Source: Streptomyces sp. B21-083
GTDB taxonomy: Bacteria > Actinomycetota > Actinomycetes > Streptomycetales > Streptomycetaceae
Assembly: GCF_036898825.1 (NCBI RefSeq)
Contig: NZ_JARUND010000001.1
Location: 744,001-808,000, forward strand
Direction: 5' to 3'
DNA length: 64,000 nucleotides
A model generated the notes under the pieces. It made no database searches and was not told the DNA's origin. It worked only from the letters and a program-made list of their open reading frames with translations. The number at the start of each line of letters is the position of its first letter. The first letter of the stretch is position 1. Shown here piece by piece: positions 42,487 to 52,001 of this stretch. Position numbers and translations under genes: made by a program.

Positions 42487-43758
42487 CTGAACGCCCCGTC
42501 CGCCGAGGCACTGTCCGTCGTCCTGCTCATCGCCGTCCTCGCCAGCGCCGTAGTCCGACCGTTCGGACTGCCGGAGGCGGTCGTGGCGGTCCCCGCCGCC
42601 GGGCTCGTGGTCCTCACCGGCGCCATCTCACCGGAGCACGCGTGGGAGGAGGCCGAGCGGCTCGGGCCGGTGGTCGGCTTCCTCGCGGCGGTGCTGGTGC
42701 TGGCCCACTTCTGTGATGTCGAGGGGCTCTTCCGGGCCTGCGGCGCGTGGATGGCCCGCTGGGCGAGGAACCGGCCGGGCCGGCTGCTGACCTCGGTGTT
42801 CGTGCTCGCCTCGGCGATCACGGCCGTACTGAGCCTGGACGCGACCATCGTGCTGCTCACGCCGGTGGTGTTCGCCACGGCCGCCCGGACGGGGGTCAGG
42901 CCCAAGCCGCACACCTACGCCTGCGCGCATCTGTCGAACACGGCGTCGCTGCTGCTGCCGGTCTCCAACCTCACCAACCTGCTGGCGTTCAGCGCGAGCG
43001 GTCTGAGCTTCACCCGGTTCGCCGCGCTGATGGCGCTGCCCTGGCTGGTCGCGATCGGCGCCGAGTACCTGGTGTTCCGGCGCTTCTTCGCCGCCGACCT
43101 GGCCGGGACGACGCCGGACCCGTCACCCGTGGACACGGGCACGGCGGACACGCCCGCGCTTCCGCTGTTCGCCCTCGTCACCGTGGCGTGCACACTGGCC
43201 GGGTTCGTCGTGGCCTCCGCGCTGGGCATCGATCCCGCGTGGGCCGCGCTCGCGGGTGCGCTCGTGCTCGCCGGACGCGCGCTGATACGACGGCAGGCCA
43301 CCCCGGTGACGGTGCTGCGGGCCACGGCGCCCGGCTTCCTCGCGTTCGTGCTGGCGCTGGGCATCGTCGTCCGCGCGGTCGTGGACAACGGGCTCGCGGA
43401 CGCGCTCGGCCGGGTGCTGCCCGAGGGGACGGGAGTGGCCGCGCTGCTCGGGATCGCCGCGCTGGCCGCCGTACTCGCCAATCTGATCAACAACCTGCCC
43501 GCGGTGCTCGTGCTGCTGCCGCTGACCGCCACGGCCGGTCCCGGTGCGGTGCTCGCTGTGCTGCTCGGAGTGAACATCGGTCCGAACCTGACGTACGCCG
43601 GATCACTGGCGACCCTGCTGTGGCGGCGCATCGTGCACCAGCACGAACACTACGTCGGGATCAAGGAGTTCACCCGGCTCGGACTGATCTCCGTGCCGGC
43701 CGCGCTGATCCCGGCCGTGGTGGCGTTGTGGGGTTCGCTTCTCGTCCTCGGGGGCTGA
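42487..43758 (+). CDS. ArsB/SLC13-type ion permease, CTG start
   Basis: 423 residues with about 10-12 hydrophobic helices and the doubled NLxNLL/NLINNLPAV segments typical of ArsB/NhaD-like and SLC13 transporters. The coding frame extends upstream of the first GTG (42583) through a clear hydrophobic helix (LSVVLLIAVLASAVV) to a CTG at 42487, which has GGAGG eight bases before it; no ATG or GTG is available, so CTG is the likely start. Possible substrates are arsenite, anions or dicarboxylates; no ars genes are nearby. It ends 21 bases from the convergent copy 2 sigma-ZAS-lectin gene. Confidence 0.85.
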   Translation: MNAPSAEALSVVLLIAVLASAVVRPFGLPEAVVAVPAAGLVVLTGAISPEHAWEEAERLGPVVGFLAAVLVLAHFCDVEGLFRACGAWMARWARNRPGRLLTSVFVLASAITAVLSLDATIVLLTPVVFATAARTGVRPKPHTYACAHLSNTASLLLPVSNLTNLLAFSASGLSFTRFAALMALPWLVAIGAEYLVFRRFFAADLAGTTPDPSPVDTGTADTPALPLFALVTVACTLAGFVVASALGIDPAWAALAGALVLAGRALIRRQATPVTVLRATAPGFLAFVLALGIVVRAVVDNGLADALGRVLPEGTGVAALLGIAALAAVLANLINNLPAVLVLLPLTATAGPGAVLAVLLGVNIGPNLTYAGSLATLLWRRIVHQHEHYVGIKEFTRLGLISVPAALIPAVVALWGSLLVLGG

Positions 43759-43779
43759 GAGGGGGCCGGGACCCGGTCG

Positions 43780-45717
43780 TCAGCGGGGTCCCCAGCCGCC
43801 GTACGCGCCGCCGTAGCCGTAGGGGTAGGGGTTGCCGCTGGTGTTTCCGTACGGGTTGTTTCCGTATGGGTTGTTCCCATACGGGTTGTTTCCGCAGTTG
43901 TAGTACCCGTAGGAGTAGCAGGGCGTGTTCGGCGGGTTCGAGGCCGAAGGTGTCTGCGTGGTCGCCGACGGTGTCGCGGTCGGCTCGGCCGACGTGGACG
44001 TGGGGGCCGGGGTCGTGGCCGGCTCGGGGCTCTTCTTGACGACCGGGGGTCTCGAATCGGTGGCCGCGTCCCAGTTGACGGCCTCCATCTGGAGCGAGGG
44101 CGCCGAGGAGTCGAAGACCCAGTGCTGGTCGGCGACCTCCGCGCGCGGCTTCAGGACCAGCGGCGCCTCGCCCCTGGCGGTGGCGGGCGTCAGCGCCAGC
44201 TCCTGGTCCCAGCGCGGGACGAGGGTGCCCTGGAGGGTGAAGTCGTAGCGCACGTTCTTGGTGCCGGGCTGGGAGACGCCCGTGCACGGGGCGAGCTGGA
44301 CCGAGTAGCCGAGGTGCGAGTCGAGGCAGAGGTCCGGGGCGGCGGCGTTGCGCAGCAGGCCGTCGGTCTCGTACGTCCACTCCTGGCCGGTCGCCGCCGA
44401 GCAGGTGGTCAGCTCGGTCTCCGCGCCCTTGACGGCCTTGCCGCCGACGATGCCTATGCACAGTTTGGACTCGACGTTGTGCAGCCGGCCGCGCAGGGCG
44501 CCCTTCGTGGTCTCCCCCGAGCCGACCCACGAGGGGTCGCTGTCGGACGCGCCGGAGCCGTTGGTGGCGGTGTCCGAGGGGTTGGTCCCGGCGGTCTGGC
44601 CCTCGTCGTCGTCCGAACCCAGGACGGACCACAGGACCAGCGGGACGAGGACCAGCGCGCTCACGGTCGCCGCGGCCAGGACACGGTTGCGGCGGCGGAC
44701 GGCACGCCGGGCCGCCTTGTGCGCGGACCGGTGCGATCCGGGGCGGACAGCCAGCTCGGTGGTGACGGGCGGGTTCGCGGGCATGGGCGGAGCCTGGGCC
44801 AGGACACGCGGGACCGGGAGCACGCTCTCGACGGTGGCGATCTCGATGACCGGAGCCTGGTCGACCTCCACGATGGCGCTCTCCGCGGCGCGGCCCGGGC
44901 GGGACTCCAGATAGGCGCGCGCGCCCCAGCCGAGGACTCCCTCGGCCAGCGCGAGGGCGAGGTCACCGTTGAACTGGTTCAGCTGGTCGGCCGCGTACCG
45001 GCAGGGCTTGCAGTCGGCGAGGTGCCTGGCGAGGTCGGGGTCGACATCGAAGCTGCGGCGCCGGCAGGTGACGTCGATCAGCCGGATGTAGCGGCGGCAC
45101 TCCTCCTGCTGCACGACCTCGCGGTGGACGTGCAGGCACTCCTCGCGCAGGCGTCCGCGGGCCCGGCCGAGTTCCACGGCGGCGTCCGTCACGCTCAGGC
45201 CCAGCAGTCCGGCGGGTATCTCCAGCGGTTCGGCCTCGACCTCCGCGTGCCAGAGCAGGCAGCGCGCGGACTGCGGGAGGTTCTGGAACGCCCTGGAGAG
45301 CAGCCGCCGGTCGGGGGCGGGCAGCAGCCGGGCGGCGACCCGGTTTCCGCCGGTCGTGGAGCGCAGTTCGGGGTGGAGCATTTCGTGCCGGTGGTCGCCC
45401 TCCCACTCCGCCGCCAGTCGGCGCACGGTGACCAGGAGGTGGGGCCGCCACGCGGAGGTGGGGCCGCTCTGACGCAGGGATTCCCCGAAGAGGCGGGTGA
45501 ACGCGGCCGTGGTGAGCATTCCGGCGGGACGCGGGCCGCTGGTGCACAGACGGGCATAGGCGAAGGCCGCTTCCCAGTGCCGGTCGAGCAGTTCACCCAC
45601 GGGATGGAGCGCGGGCGTCGTCCCCGTCCACTTCTTCAGCTCCGCGCTCAGTGCGACATCCGAGGCGTCGTACGCGGGAGCCGGGGTAGGGGAATTCGAC
45701 AGGCCTGCGTCTTTCAC
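43780..45717 (-). CDS. Membrane protein fusing sigma-like region, zinc anti-sigma motif, TM helix and ricin lectin (copy 2)
   Basis: 645 residues, colinear with the copy at 30903-32576: sigma-like N-terminal half (about 40-200) with RAFQNLPQSARCLLWHAEVEAEPLEIP; ZAS-type motif His232-x3-Cys236-x2-Cys239 (HLADCKPC); linker; transmembrane helix (346-367); ricin-B-like trefoil (408-536) with CIGIVGG and CLDSH turns. It has an added tail: a Ser/Thr/Pro-rich stretch and then an Asn-Pro-Tyr-Gly repeat region (600-641). GTG start with GGAGGA upstream. Inferred membrane-tethered, lectin-equipped regulator; partner and ligand unknown. Confidence 0.8.
   Translation of the reverse strand: MKDAGLSNSPTPAPAYDASDVALSAELKKWTGTTPALHPVGELLDRHWEAAFAYARLCTSGPRPAGMLTTAAFTRLFGESLRQSGPTSAWRPHLLVTVRRLAAEWEGDHRHEMLHPELRSTTGGNRVAARLLPAPDRRLLSRAFQNLPQSARCLLWHAEVEAEPLEIPAGLLGLSVTDAAVELGRARGRLREECLHVHREVVQQEECRRYIRLIDVTCRRRSFDVDPDLARHLADCKPCRYAADQLNQFNGDLALALAEGVLGWGARAYLESRPGRAAESAIVEVDQAPVIEIATVESVLPVPRVLAQAPPMPANPPVTTELAVRPGSHRSAHKAARRAVRRRNRVLAAATVSALVLVPLVLWSVLGSDDDEGQTAGTNPSDTATNGSGASDSDPSWVGSGETTKGALRGRLHNVESKLCIGIVGGKAVKGAETELTTCSAATGQEWTYETDGLLRNAAAPDLCLDSHLGYSVQLAPCTGVSQPGTKNVRYDFTLQGTLVPRWDQELALTPATARGEAPLVLKPRAEVADQHWVFDSSAPSLQMEAVNWDAATDSRPPVVKKSPEPATTPAPTSTSAEPTATPSATTQTPSASNPPNTPCYSYGYYNCGNNPYGNNPYGNNPYGNTSGNPYPYGYGGAYGGWGPR
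43840..43896 (-). repeat. 15-bp repeat coding GNNPY units
   Basis: Three to four in-frame units near the 3' end of the copy 2 lectin protein gene, continuing into a Gly/Tyr/Pro-rich C-terminus that would be extracellular. Confidence 0.8.
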
Positions 45718-46211
45718 GTCTGTATTCCTCCACGGACAACGCGGGTTTTAGTCCATACCTAGGGGTATGTGACCCTGCCGACGAAACGACAGGATCCGAC
45801 CAAACGGGGAATCGGCATCGCGAACACCCGTGGCAGACAGCTCTTTTGGAGCGGGGAGTCAGCGGGGGCGTCGCGTACGTGCAGAGGGAGAAAGATCGCC
45901 CGCACGCCGACGTGCACACCTTTGCACAGCTCATCGAGCCGTAACAAGAGATCACGCCGTTTTCCGCATTGCTCTGTGACCTAAAGCGGTTGACGGCGCG
46001 TCAATGGGATGCACCTTTTCGGATTGCCACTGTATCAACACCCTCATCGCAAACGGTATTCACTTCACTCAGGGACGTTTCACAACCATTGAGTCAGGCC
46101 CTCCGTCGATGGCGTAAAACCGCCCGCCCGCTGTGTCCTGTCCGCGCCCCTTGCGCGTTTTCGCAGCTCATGGTTCCGGGCGTGCGACCGCCGTCGCAAC
46201 GGGTGCCGTCG
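45718..46211. promoter_or_regulatory. 494-base intergenic region with two inverted repeats
   Basis: CATACC-TAGG-GGTATG at 45754-45769 lies about 40 bases before the copy 2 lectin protein start and may be an operator. TTGACG-GCG-CGTCAA at 45990-46004 lies further out. The stretch 46000-46090 has lower GC than average. No gene supported. Confidence 0.5.
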
Positions 46212-47204
46212 TCACACCGGTTGACCGGTTCCTTCACATCTCCCGCCCACAGCCGCCTCGGAACCAATAGCGGGCGCGGTTTCGGCCGAACCCCGTCTGC
46301 ACAGCGCCCGGTACGCGCCCGGCGGCGTCCCGTGACGCTCGCGGAACACCCGGTTGAAGTGGAAGGGACTGGCGAAACCGGAAGCGGCGGCGACGCGTTC
46401 CACCGGCAGGTCGGTGGCCTCCAGCAACCGGGCGGCATGGCTCAGCCGGGCCTCGCGCAGCGCCCGCATCGGGGACCGGCCGAGCTGCTCGGTGAACAGG
46501 TGCGCGAACCGCGAGGGAGAGAGAGCGACCCCCTCCGCGAGCGATCGGACGGTGTGCGGGGCGGCGGGGTCGGCGGCGATGAGGGCCTCCGCCCGGCTCA
46601 CCCGCGCGTCGACTCCCGGCCGGTTCGGCAGGGTGCGGGCGGCTGCCGAGGCCAGCAGGACGATTTCCTCCAGGGAACAGAGGGCGAGCTCCCTGGCGGC
46701 GGCGCCGTGGGCGACGGCTGTCGGGCCGTCAGGCGTGGAGGGGGATGCGTAACCGGGCGGCTGTTCCGCGCTGCCCGGCCAGCGGGCGTCCGACAGCATG
46801 CGGGCGAACGCCGTCGCCATACGGTCGTGCGGGGTGCCCGGGACCGGGGCGACGACGTACATGCCGTCGCCGACCGCGTACGGGCTCAGCCAGGCCGTCC
46901 AGGAGGGGCGGGCCTGGCAGTGCGCCCACCAGAAGCGCCAGTGCCGGGCGCCCGGCCGGACCTGGTACCGGTGGGGCACACCGGGGCCGAGGACGACCAG
47001 GTCCCCGGCGCCGGCCCGCGACCCGGCCGCGCCCTGGGTCAGCAGACCGTGGCCGTCCGTCGTCCAGGTGAACAGCCAACTGTCGGCGCCCTGGGGCCTG
47101 TTGACGGCGTAACCGGGCCCCTCGTCGTAGCGCCCGACGGTCACCAGACCGGGCGGCGGTGCGGAGACAGCGGTCTCGGGCAATCGGCCAGCGTTCACGG
47201 GCAT
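46212..47204 (-). CDS. AraC-family transcriptional regulator
   Basis: 330 residues: N-terminal cupin-like effector domain (about 20-170, with TDGHGLLTQGAAGSRAGAGDLVVLGPGVPHRYQ) and two helix-turn-helix motifs in the last 110 residues (VRSLAEGVALSPSRFAHLFTEQLG and VERVAAASGFASPFHFNRVFRERHG). ATG 47204 directly abuts GGAAGG; a GTG two codons in (47198) has better spacing and may be the true start. Divergent from the PhyH-type dioxygenase over 62 bases, so it probably controls that gene and itself. Confidence 0.9.
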   Translation of the reverse strand: MPVNAGRLPETAVSAPPPGLVTVGRYDEGPGYAVNRPQGADSWLFTWTTDGHGLLTQGAAGSRAGAGDLVVLGPGVPHRYQVRPGARHWRFWWAHCQARPSWTAWLSPYAVGDGMYVVAPVPGTPHDRMATAFARMLSDARWPGSAEQPPGYASPSTPDGPTAVAHGAAARELALCSLEEIVLLASAAARTLPNRPGVDARVSRAEALIAADPAAPHTVRSLAEGVALSPSRFAHLFTEQLGRSPMRALREARLSHAARLLEATDLPVERVAAASGFASPFHFNRVFRERHGTPPGAYRALCRRGSAETAPAIGSEAAVGGRCEGTGQPV

Positions 47205-47266
47205 CCTTCCCAGGGGCGGCGAACCCTAGTGTGGCGGCTGGTGACAGCGGACCGAAGGAGTGGACG

Positions 47267-48106
47267 ATGACAGTCACAGGCATTGAAGCCGCCGACGCTT
47301 CCATCCTGCCTGAGGAGGAGCGCCGACGGTTCGAGGAGGACGGATTCACCGTCGTGCGGAGCCTGTTCGGGGATGACGAGATCGCCGCGCTCCGCGCCGG
47401 GTTCGCGGCGCTGCACGCGGCCGGTCCGGTGCCGGGGCATTTCGAGCCGCGCCCGTCCGGGCAGGACGGGCGCCCGGCCGACCCGCTGGACGCGTATCCG
47501 CGGGTGATGCAGCCGCACGAGTTCCACGGGCCGTCGCTCGGCTGGCTGCTGGATCCCCGGCTGAGGGCCGTCCTCGAAGTGCTGCTCGGCGAGGAGGTGC
47601 TGGCCGCGCAGAGCATGTTCTATTTCAAGCCGCCGGGTGCGCGGGGCCAGGCGCTGCATCAGGACAACTTCTTTCTGCGGGTCGAGCCGGGCACCTGTGT
47701 CGCCGCGTGGATCGCCTGCGAGACGATCGACCGGGAGAACGGCGGCCTGGAGGTCGTGCCGGGCACGCACCGCATGGACCTGTTCTGTCCGCAGGAGGCG
47801 GACGCCGGAGTGTCCTTCGCCCGGGAGTACGTGCCCCCGCCGCCCGGACTCACCCCGGTGCCGGTCGACATGGCCCCGGGTGATGTCCTGTTCTTCAACG
47901 GCAGCCTGGTGCACGGCTCGCAGCCCAACCGCAGCGCCGACCGGTTCCGCCGCTCCTTCATCGGGCACTACGTGGGCCGCTCGACGGAGCGCATCGGCGA
48001 CTTCTACCGGACGATCTCCATGACCGGCGACCGGGTCCGGCTGCGCGAGAGCGAGGACGCGGGGCCGTGCGGTACGGAGTTCGGGCGGGCGTCCGCACCG
48101 CACTGA
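47267..48106 (+). CDS. Phytanoyl-CoA dioxygenase (PhyH) family protein
   Basis: 279 residues, Fe(II)/2-oxoglutarate-dependent oxygenase fold. Metal ligands visible as His-x-Asp in ALHQDNFF and the distal His in LVHGSQPN, with Arg in FRRSFIGHY for 2-oxoglutarate. GAAGGAG is six bases before the ATG. Divergent from its probable AraC regulator. PhyH proteins in bacteria hydroxylate diverse small molecules; the substrate here is not predictable. It ends 19 bases from the convergent LuxR gene. Confidence 0.9.
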   Translation: MTVTGIEAADASILPEEERRRFEEDGFTVVRSLFGDDEIAALRAGFAALHAAGPVPGHFEPRPSGQDGRPADPLDAYPRVMQPHEFHGPSLGWLLDPRLRAVLEVLLGEEVLAAQSMFYFKPPGARGQALHQDNFFLRVEPGTCVAAWIACETIDRENGGLEVVPGTHRMDLFCPQEADAGVSFAREYVPPPPGLTPVPVDMAPGDVLFFNGSLVHGSQPNRSADRFRRSFIGHYVGRSTERIGDFYRTISMTGDRVRLRESEDAGPCGTEFGRASAPH

Positions 48107-48125
48107 CGGCGGCGCCGTCGCCCGA

Positions 48126-50972
48126 TCACGGGCCCGGCGTCCCGTCCGGCTGCTCCGGCGACTCCGGCAGCGCGTCGCGGAGTTGGGCGCGGCCCGTGAC
48201 GCCGAGCTTGGGGAAGATGCGGTAGAGGTGGAAGCCGACCGTGCGGGGCGAGAGGAAGATGCGTTCGCCGATCTCCCGGTTGGTGAGGCCGGCCGCGGCC
48301 AGCCGGGCGATCTGGAGCTGCTGCGGGGTGAGTTCGGCGAGGACGTCACGCGGCGCGGTGCTGGTGGGGGTGACGCCGGCGGCCCGCAGTTCGGCTCGGG
48401 CTCGCTCGGTCCAGGGGCGGGCGCCGACCCGTTCGAAGGCGACGAGGGCGGCGGTGAGGTGGGGGCGCGCCTCCACCGAGCGGCGTCTGCGGCGCAGCCA
48501 CTCCGCGTAGTCGAGTCGGACCAACGCCCGCTCGAACAGCCACTGTTCGCCGTCCGGGTCGGCGAGCGCCGCGATGAAGTGCTCCTCCGCCTCGTCCCCT
48601 TCGCTCAGCAGGGCGTCCGCCCGGTGCAGTACGGCGGCCAGCCGGGCGGAGACCCCGCCGGCCGCGAGGCGACGCCGGGTCGCGTCGACGATCCGGTGTG
48701 CCTCGTCGGCGCGGCCGGTGCGTACGGCCGCTGCCGTGAGGTCGGCCAGGTAGTAGTGGGAGGCGTGGAAGTGCACCGGCTCGGGCTCGGCGTCCTGGGT
48801 GTAGACGGCCCGGAAGCGGCTGTAGGCGCCGGCGTGGTCACCTTCGGCGAGGGCGGCGGCGCCGAGGGCGTAGTGCGTCCGGACCTGCAGGCTGCGGGAG
48901 TTGGGCAGATCGATGCCGTGGATGGCGCGTTGCACGGCGGCGCGGGCCGCCTCGGTGTCACCGCGCAGGGCGAGGATGGTGGCGCCGACGACGGGCGAGC
49001 CGGCCGCCACGATCTCCAGGCCGGCCTCGGCGGCCGTCCGGTACGACTCGTCGAAGATCGTGCGGGCCCGGGTCCAGGAGCCGCTCTCGTACAGGGCGAG
49101 CGCGAGGGCGTTGGCGACGGTCGCGTTGGCGCCGGCCGTCGGGGAACGCCGCAGATGGTCGAGGGCGGCGCCGAGCAGGCGGACGGCCTCGGCGGTCTCG
49201 TCGAGGACCCAGGCGGCGGCGCCCACGACGACCAGCCGGGACAGTCTGCGGTCCGGTGCGGTCGCCTCGGAGTGCCCGGGCGGGGGCTCGATCCAGTCGG
49301 TGCTCCTGAGCAGCGCGAGGGCCTGCTCTCGGTGGCGTGCGGGGTCGCAGCCGGCCAGCGCCCACGCTCGTCCGCTCTCGTCGTCCTGGGGCGGAACGCG
49401 TTCGGTGATCCGCTGGATGCGCTCGCGGAACGAGGGGTCCCCGGAGTGGTAGGCGGGGGTGGTGGCCGTGCTGAGGGCGTCGAGGGTGAGGTCCGGACGG
49501 GTCTCGACGGCGGCCTCGGCGACCGGCAGCAGGAAGCCGAGCGAGTCCTCGAAGCGGGTGGTCACGGCGAGCGCCCAGCCGGCCCGGAGCGAGGCCTCGG
49601 CGAGGACGGCCGGGTCGTCGGTGAGGGTGAGGACATGGGTGGCCAGCTCGCTGACCCAGCGTGGGTGTCCGGCGTGCATGGCCAGGGTCGCGGCCCGGAC
49701 CAGGCGTCTGGAGCGGACGTCGGGGTCGGGACTGAGCCGGGCCGCCCGTTCGAGGGCGGCGGCCGCGGCCGCGTAACCGCCCCGGCGTTGTGCGCGGCCC
49801 GCGCTGTCCTCCAGTCCCTGGGCGGCCTGTTCGTCGACGCCGAAGACGGCGGCTGCCCGGTGCCAGGCGCGCCGGTCCGGGTCACCGGCGAGGACGTCTG
49901 CCAGGGCGATGTGGGCGGCGTGGCGCTCCGCGTAGCTCGCGGACTGGTAGACGGCGGAGCGGATCAGCGGGTGCCGGAAGTGGAGCCGCCCGTCGTCGAT
50001 GCGGACGAGGCCCGCGCGTTCCGCGGGCCGCCAGTCGGCGGGGTCCGCGGTGTCCCCGGCGGCGGAGAGGATGACGGGCAGTTCGGCCGTCTCGGCGGCC
50101 GCCGCGAGGAGCAGCAACCGGCGGGTGGGCGCGGGCAGTTCGGGCAGTTCGGCGGCGAAGATCGCCTCCAGCCGGTCGGTGAGGGGCAGCGCGTCGGTGA
50201 CGCCGTTCTGGCCTGTGGCGGGGTCGCGGCTGACCGCCCGGGCGAGTTCGACGAGGGCGAGGGGGACGCCGGCGGCCTGGTCGAGGATGCGGGAGCGGGC
50301 GCGTCCGACGGGCGGTTCGGGCTGGAGGTCGAGGAGGCGTCCGGCGGCGGCCGGGGGCAGCGGCTCGACGGTCAACTGCCGCCTTTCGCGGGCGAACTGC
50401 GGGGGTACGGCGTTGTCCCGGGTGGCGAGCACCATCGCGACGGGCTCTCCTTCGAGGCGCCGGGCGACGAAGGCGAGGACGTCGAGGGTACCCACGTCGA
50501 GCCAGTGGGCGTCGTCGACGACGAGCAGCAGCGGCCCCCGGCTCGCCGCGTCGGAGAGCAGGGTGAGGGCGCCGAGCGAGGTGAGCAGCGGGTCGGGGGC
50601 GGCGTCCTCGGACTGCTCGGGGTCGAGCCCGAACACACCGAGCAGCGCGGCCCGTTGACGGACGGGCAGACCACCGGCGAGGTCCAGTACGGGCCGCAGC
50701 AGTTGGTGCAGTCCGGCGAACGGCAGCCCGGACTCGCCTTCGCAGCCTCGGCAGCGCAGGACGCGCAGTCCGGCCCGCAGAGCGGTACGGCCGACGGCGT
50801 CGAGCAGCACGCTCTTGCCCGCACCCGGCTGGCCGGTCACGACCAGGACGCTCGGCAGGGCTTCCGGGAGGTCGCCGGGTTCGGCCGCGGCCTCGTTCAC
50901 CAGGTCGGCCAGCAGGGCGAGTTCGCGGTCGCGGCCGACGATCCACTCCGCGCCGGGGCGGGAGGGGCTCAT
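48126..50972 (-). CDS. LAL-type LuxR-family ATPase regulator
   Basis: 948 residues from ATG 50972; the frame is open to a TTG at 51044 that lacks a ribosome site. N-terminal AAA/AfsR-like ATPase with VGRDREL, Walker A TGQPGAGKS and Walker B LLLVVDDAHWLD; a long TPR-like helical middle (about 370-860); C-terminal LuxR helix-turn-helix (LTPQQLQIARLAAAGLTNREIGERIFLSPRTVGFHLYRIF). Large LAL regulators often control a neighbouring pathway, but here it stands alone; the F420-type reductase upstream on the same strand is the nearest gene. Confidence 0.92.
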   Translation of the reverse strand: MSPSRPGAEWIVGRDRELALLADLVNEAAAEPGDLPEALPSVLVVTGQPGAGKSVLLDAVGRTALRAGLRVLRCRGCEGESGLPFAGLHQLLRPVLDLAGGLPVRQRAALLGVFGLDPEQSEDAAPDPLLTSLGALTLLSDAASRGPLLLVVDDAHWLDVGTLDVLAFVARRLEGEPVAMVLATRDNAVPPQFARERRQLTVEPLPPAAAGRLLDLQPEPPVGRARSRILDQAAGVPLALVELARAVSRDPATGQNGVTDALPLTDRLEAIFAAELPELPAPTRRLLLLAAAAETAELPVILSAAGDTADPADWRPAERAGLVRIDDGRLHFRHPLIRSAVYQSASYAERHAAHIALADVLAGDPDRRAWHRAAAVFGVDEQAAQGLEDSAGRAQRRGGYAAAAAALERAARLSPDPDVRSRRLVRAATLAMHAGHPRWVSELATHVLTLTDDPAVLAEASLRAGWALAVTTRFEDSLGFLLPVAEAAVETRPDLTLDALSTATTPAYHSGDPSFRERIQRITERVPPQDDESGRAWALAGCDPARHREQALALLRSTDWIEPPPGHSEATAPDRRLSRLVVVGAAAWVLDETAEAVRLLGAALDHLRRSPTAGANATVANALALALYESGSWTRARTIFDESYRTAAEAGLEIVAAGSPVVGATILALRGDTEAARAAVQRAIHGIDLPNSRSLQVRTHYALGAAALAEGDHAGAYSRFRAVYTQDAEPEPVHFHASHYYLADLTAAAVRTGRADEAHRIVDATRRRLAAGGVSARLAAVLHRADALLSEGDEAEEHFIAALADPDGEQWLFERALVRLDYAEWLRRRRRSVEARPHLTAALVAFERVGARPWTERARAELRAAGVTPTSTAPRDVLAELTPQQLQIARLAAAGLTNREIGERIFLSPRTVGFHLYRIFPKLGVTGRAQLRDALPESPEQPDGTPGP

Positions 50973-51100
50973 TCGGCGGACCTGGCGGGGGCCGACGGGT
51001 GACGTAAGTCCGAGGGGTTGCGGTCTCCGATCATGTCCTGACAATAAACGGTGGGTTGGCTGTCGTCCGCCCTCGTAGAGGTCCGGGGCCGGTCCTCGGT

Positions 51101-51706
51101 TCAGGGCTGAAGGAGCAGGCTGAGTGTCGGCAGCGGTCCGCCGGGGAACTGCTGGAGGCGGCCCCCGTCAGCCAGTCGGCCCAGGTCGACGGCCGCCCAG
51201 CCGGCGTGTTCGACGAGCCGGGCGACCCGGTTGTTGGCGCCCGCGTGGTCGCCGGAGAGAAATATCACCCGGCGTCCGGCGGGTGTACGCGGATCGGCGC
51301 CGAGGACCGCAGGCGCCAGGGTGTTGAACGCCTTCACCAGCCGGGCGCCGGGCACCAGCCCGGCGACGACCTCGCTGGAGGGGCGTCCCTGGAGGTCGAC
51401 GACCCGGAAGTCGGGTGGGCCCAGCGGATTGGTGGCGTCGATGACGACCCGTTCCTGCCAGTCGGACACATCGGCGGCCACCACCACATCGGTCAACTCC
51501 CGCCAGGGCACAGCGAGTACGACGATCTCCTCGCCGGCCGCCGCCGCCACGGTCGCCGGTGTGAGACCCGGCCCGATCGAGTCGGCGACCTCTCGCAGGG
51601 ACCGGGGGCCCCGGCTGTCACTGAGGAGAACCTCCTCCCCGGCGGCCACGAAACGGACCGCGAGGGCCTGTCCGAGGGCTCCGGCGCCGATGATGCCGAT
51701 ACGCAT
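51101..51706 (-). CDS. NADPH-dependent F420 reductase-like protein
   Basis: 201 residues, a small Rossmann protein: GIIGAGALGQALAVRFVAAG at the N-terminus, IDATNPLG and VKAFNTLAP are typical of the F420:NADP oxidoreductase/NADP_oxidored family. Likely transfers hydride between NADPH and F420 or a related substrate. ATG 51706 with GGGAAGG nearby. Monocistronic. Confidence 0.82.
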   Translation of the reverse strand: MRIGIIGAGALGQALAVRFVAAGEEVLLSDSRGPRSLREVADSIGPGLTPATVAAAAGEEIVVLAVPWRELTDVVVAADVSDWQERVVIDATNPLGPPDFRVVDLQGRPSSEVVAGLVPGARLVKAFNTLAPAVLGADPRTPAGRRVIFLSGDHAGANNRVARLVEHAGWAAVDLGRLADGGRLQQFPGGPLPTLSLLLQP

Positions 51707-52001
51707 GACATGCCTTCCCTGACCCGGCGAGAACGTGCGGACGAGGACGTCTCCTGAGCATGGCCGGGTGGTCGGACCGTGGGCTTCTGTCAAGTGACTG
51801 GGGCTGCGGCCGACGGTCCCCGCACGGACGTCCATTTGACTGCGGGCGGGCCGGACGCTTTGATCCTGACCGTGCCGGGCCGCGTGTCCGGCACGCAGAG
51901 GTGCGCCCAGCCGGTGGTGGACATGGTCCGAGTCCGGCCCGAGTCGCCAGGAACGCCACGGCGTCCGAGGCGGGGCCGCACCCGCGACCGATGGAGCGGA
52001 C

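Noticed and set aside
48183..51002. 939-codon plus-strand frame opposite the LuxR regulator
   Set aside because: Shadow frame with low-complexity Gly/Val/Arg content; the minus strand carries Walker and LuxR motifs.
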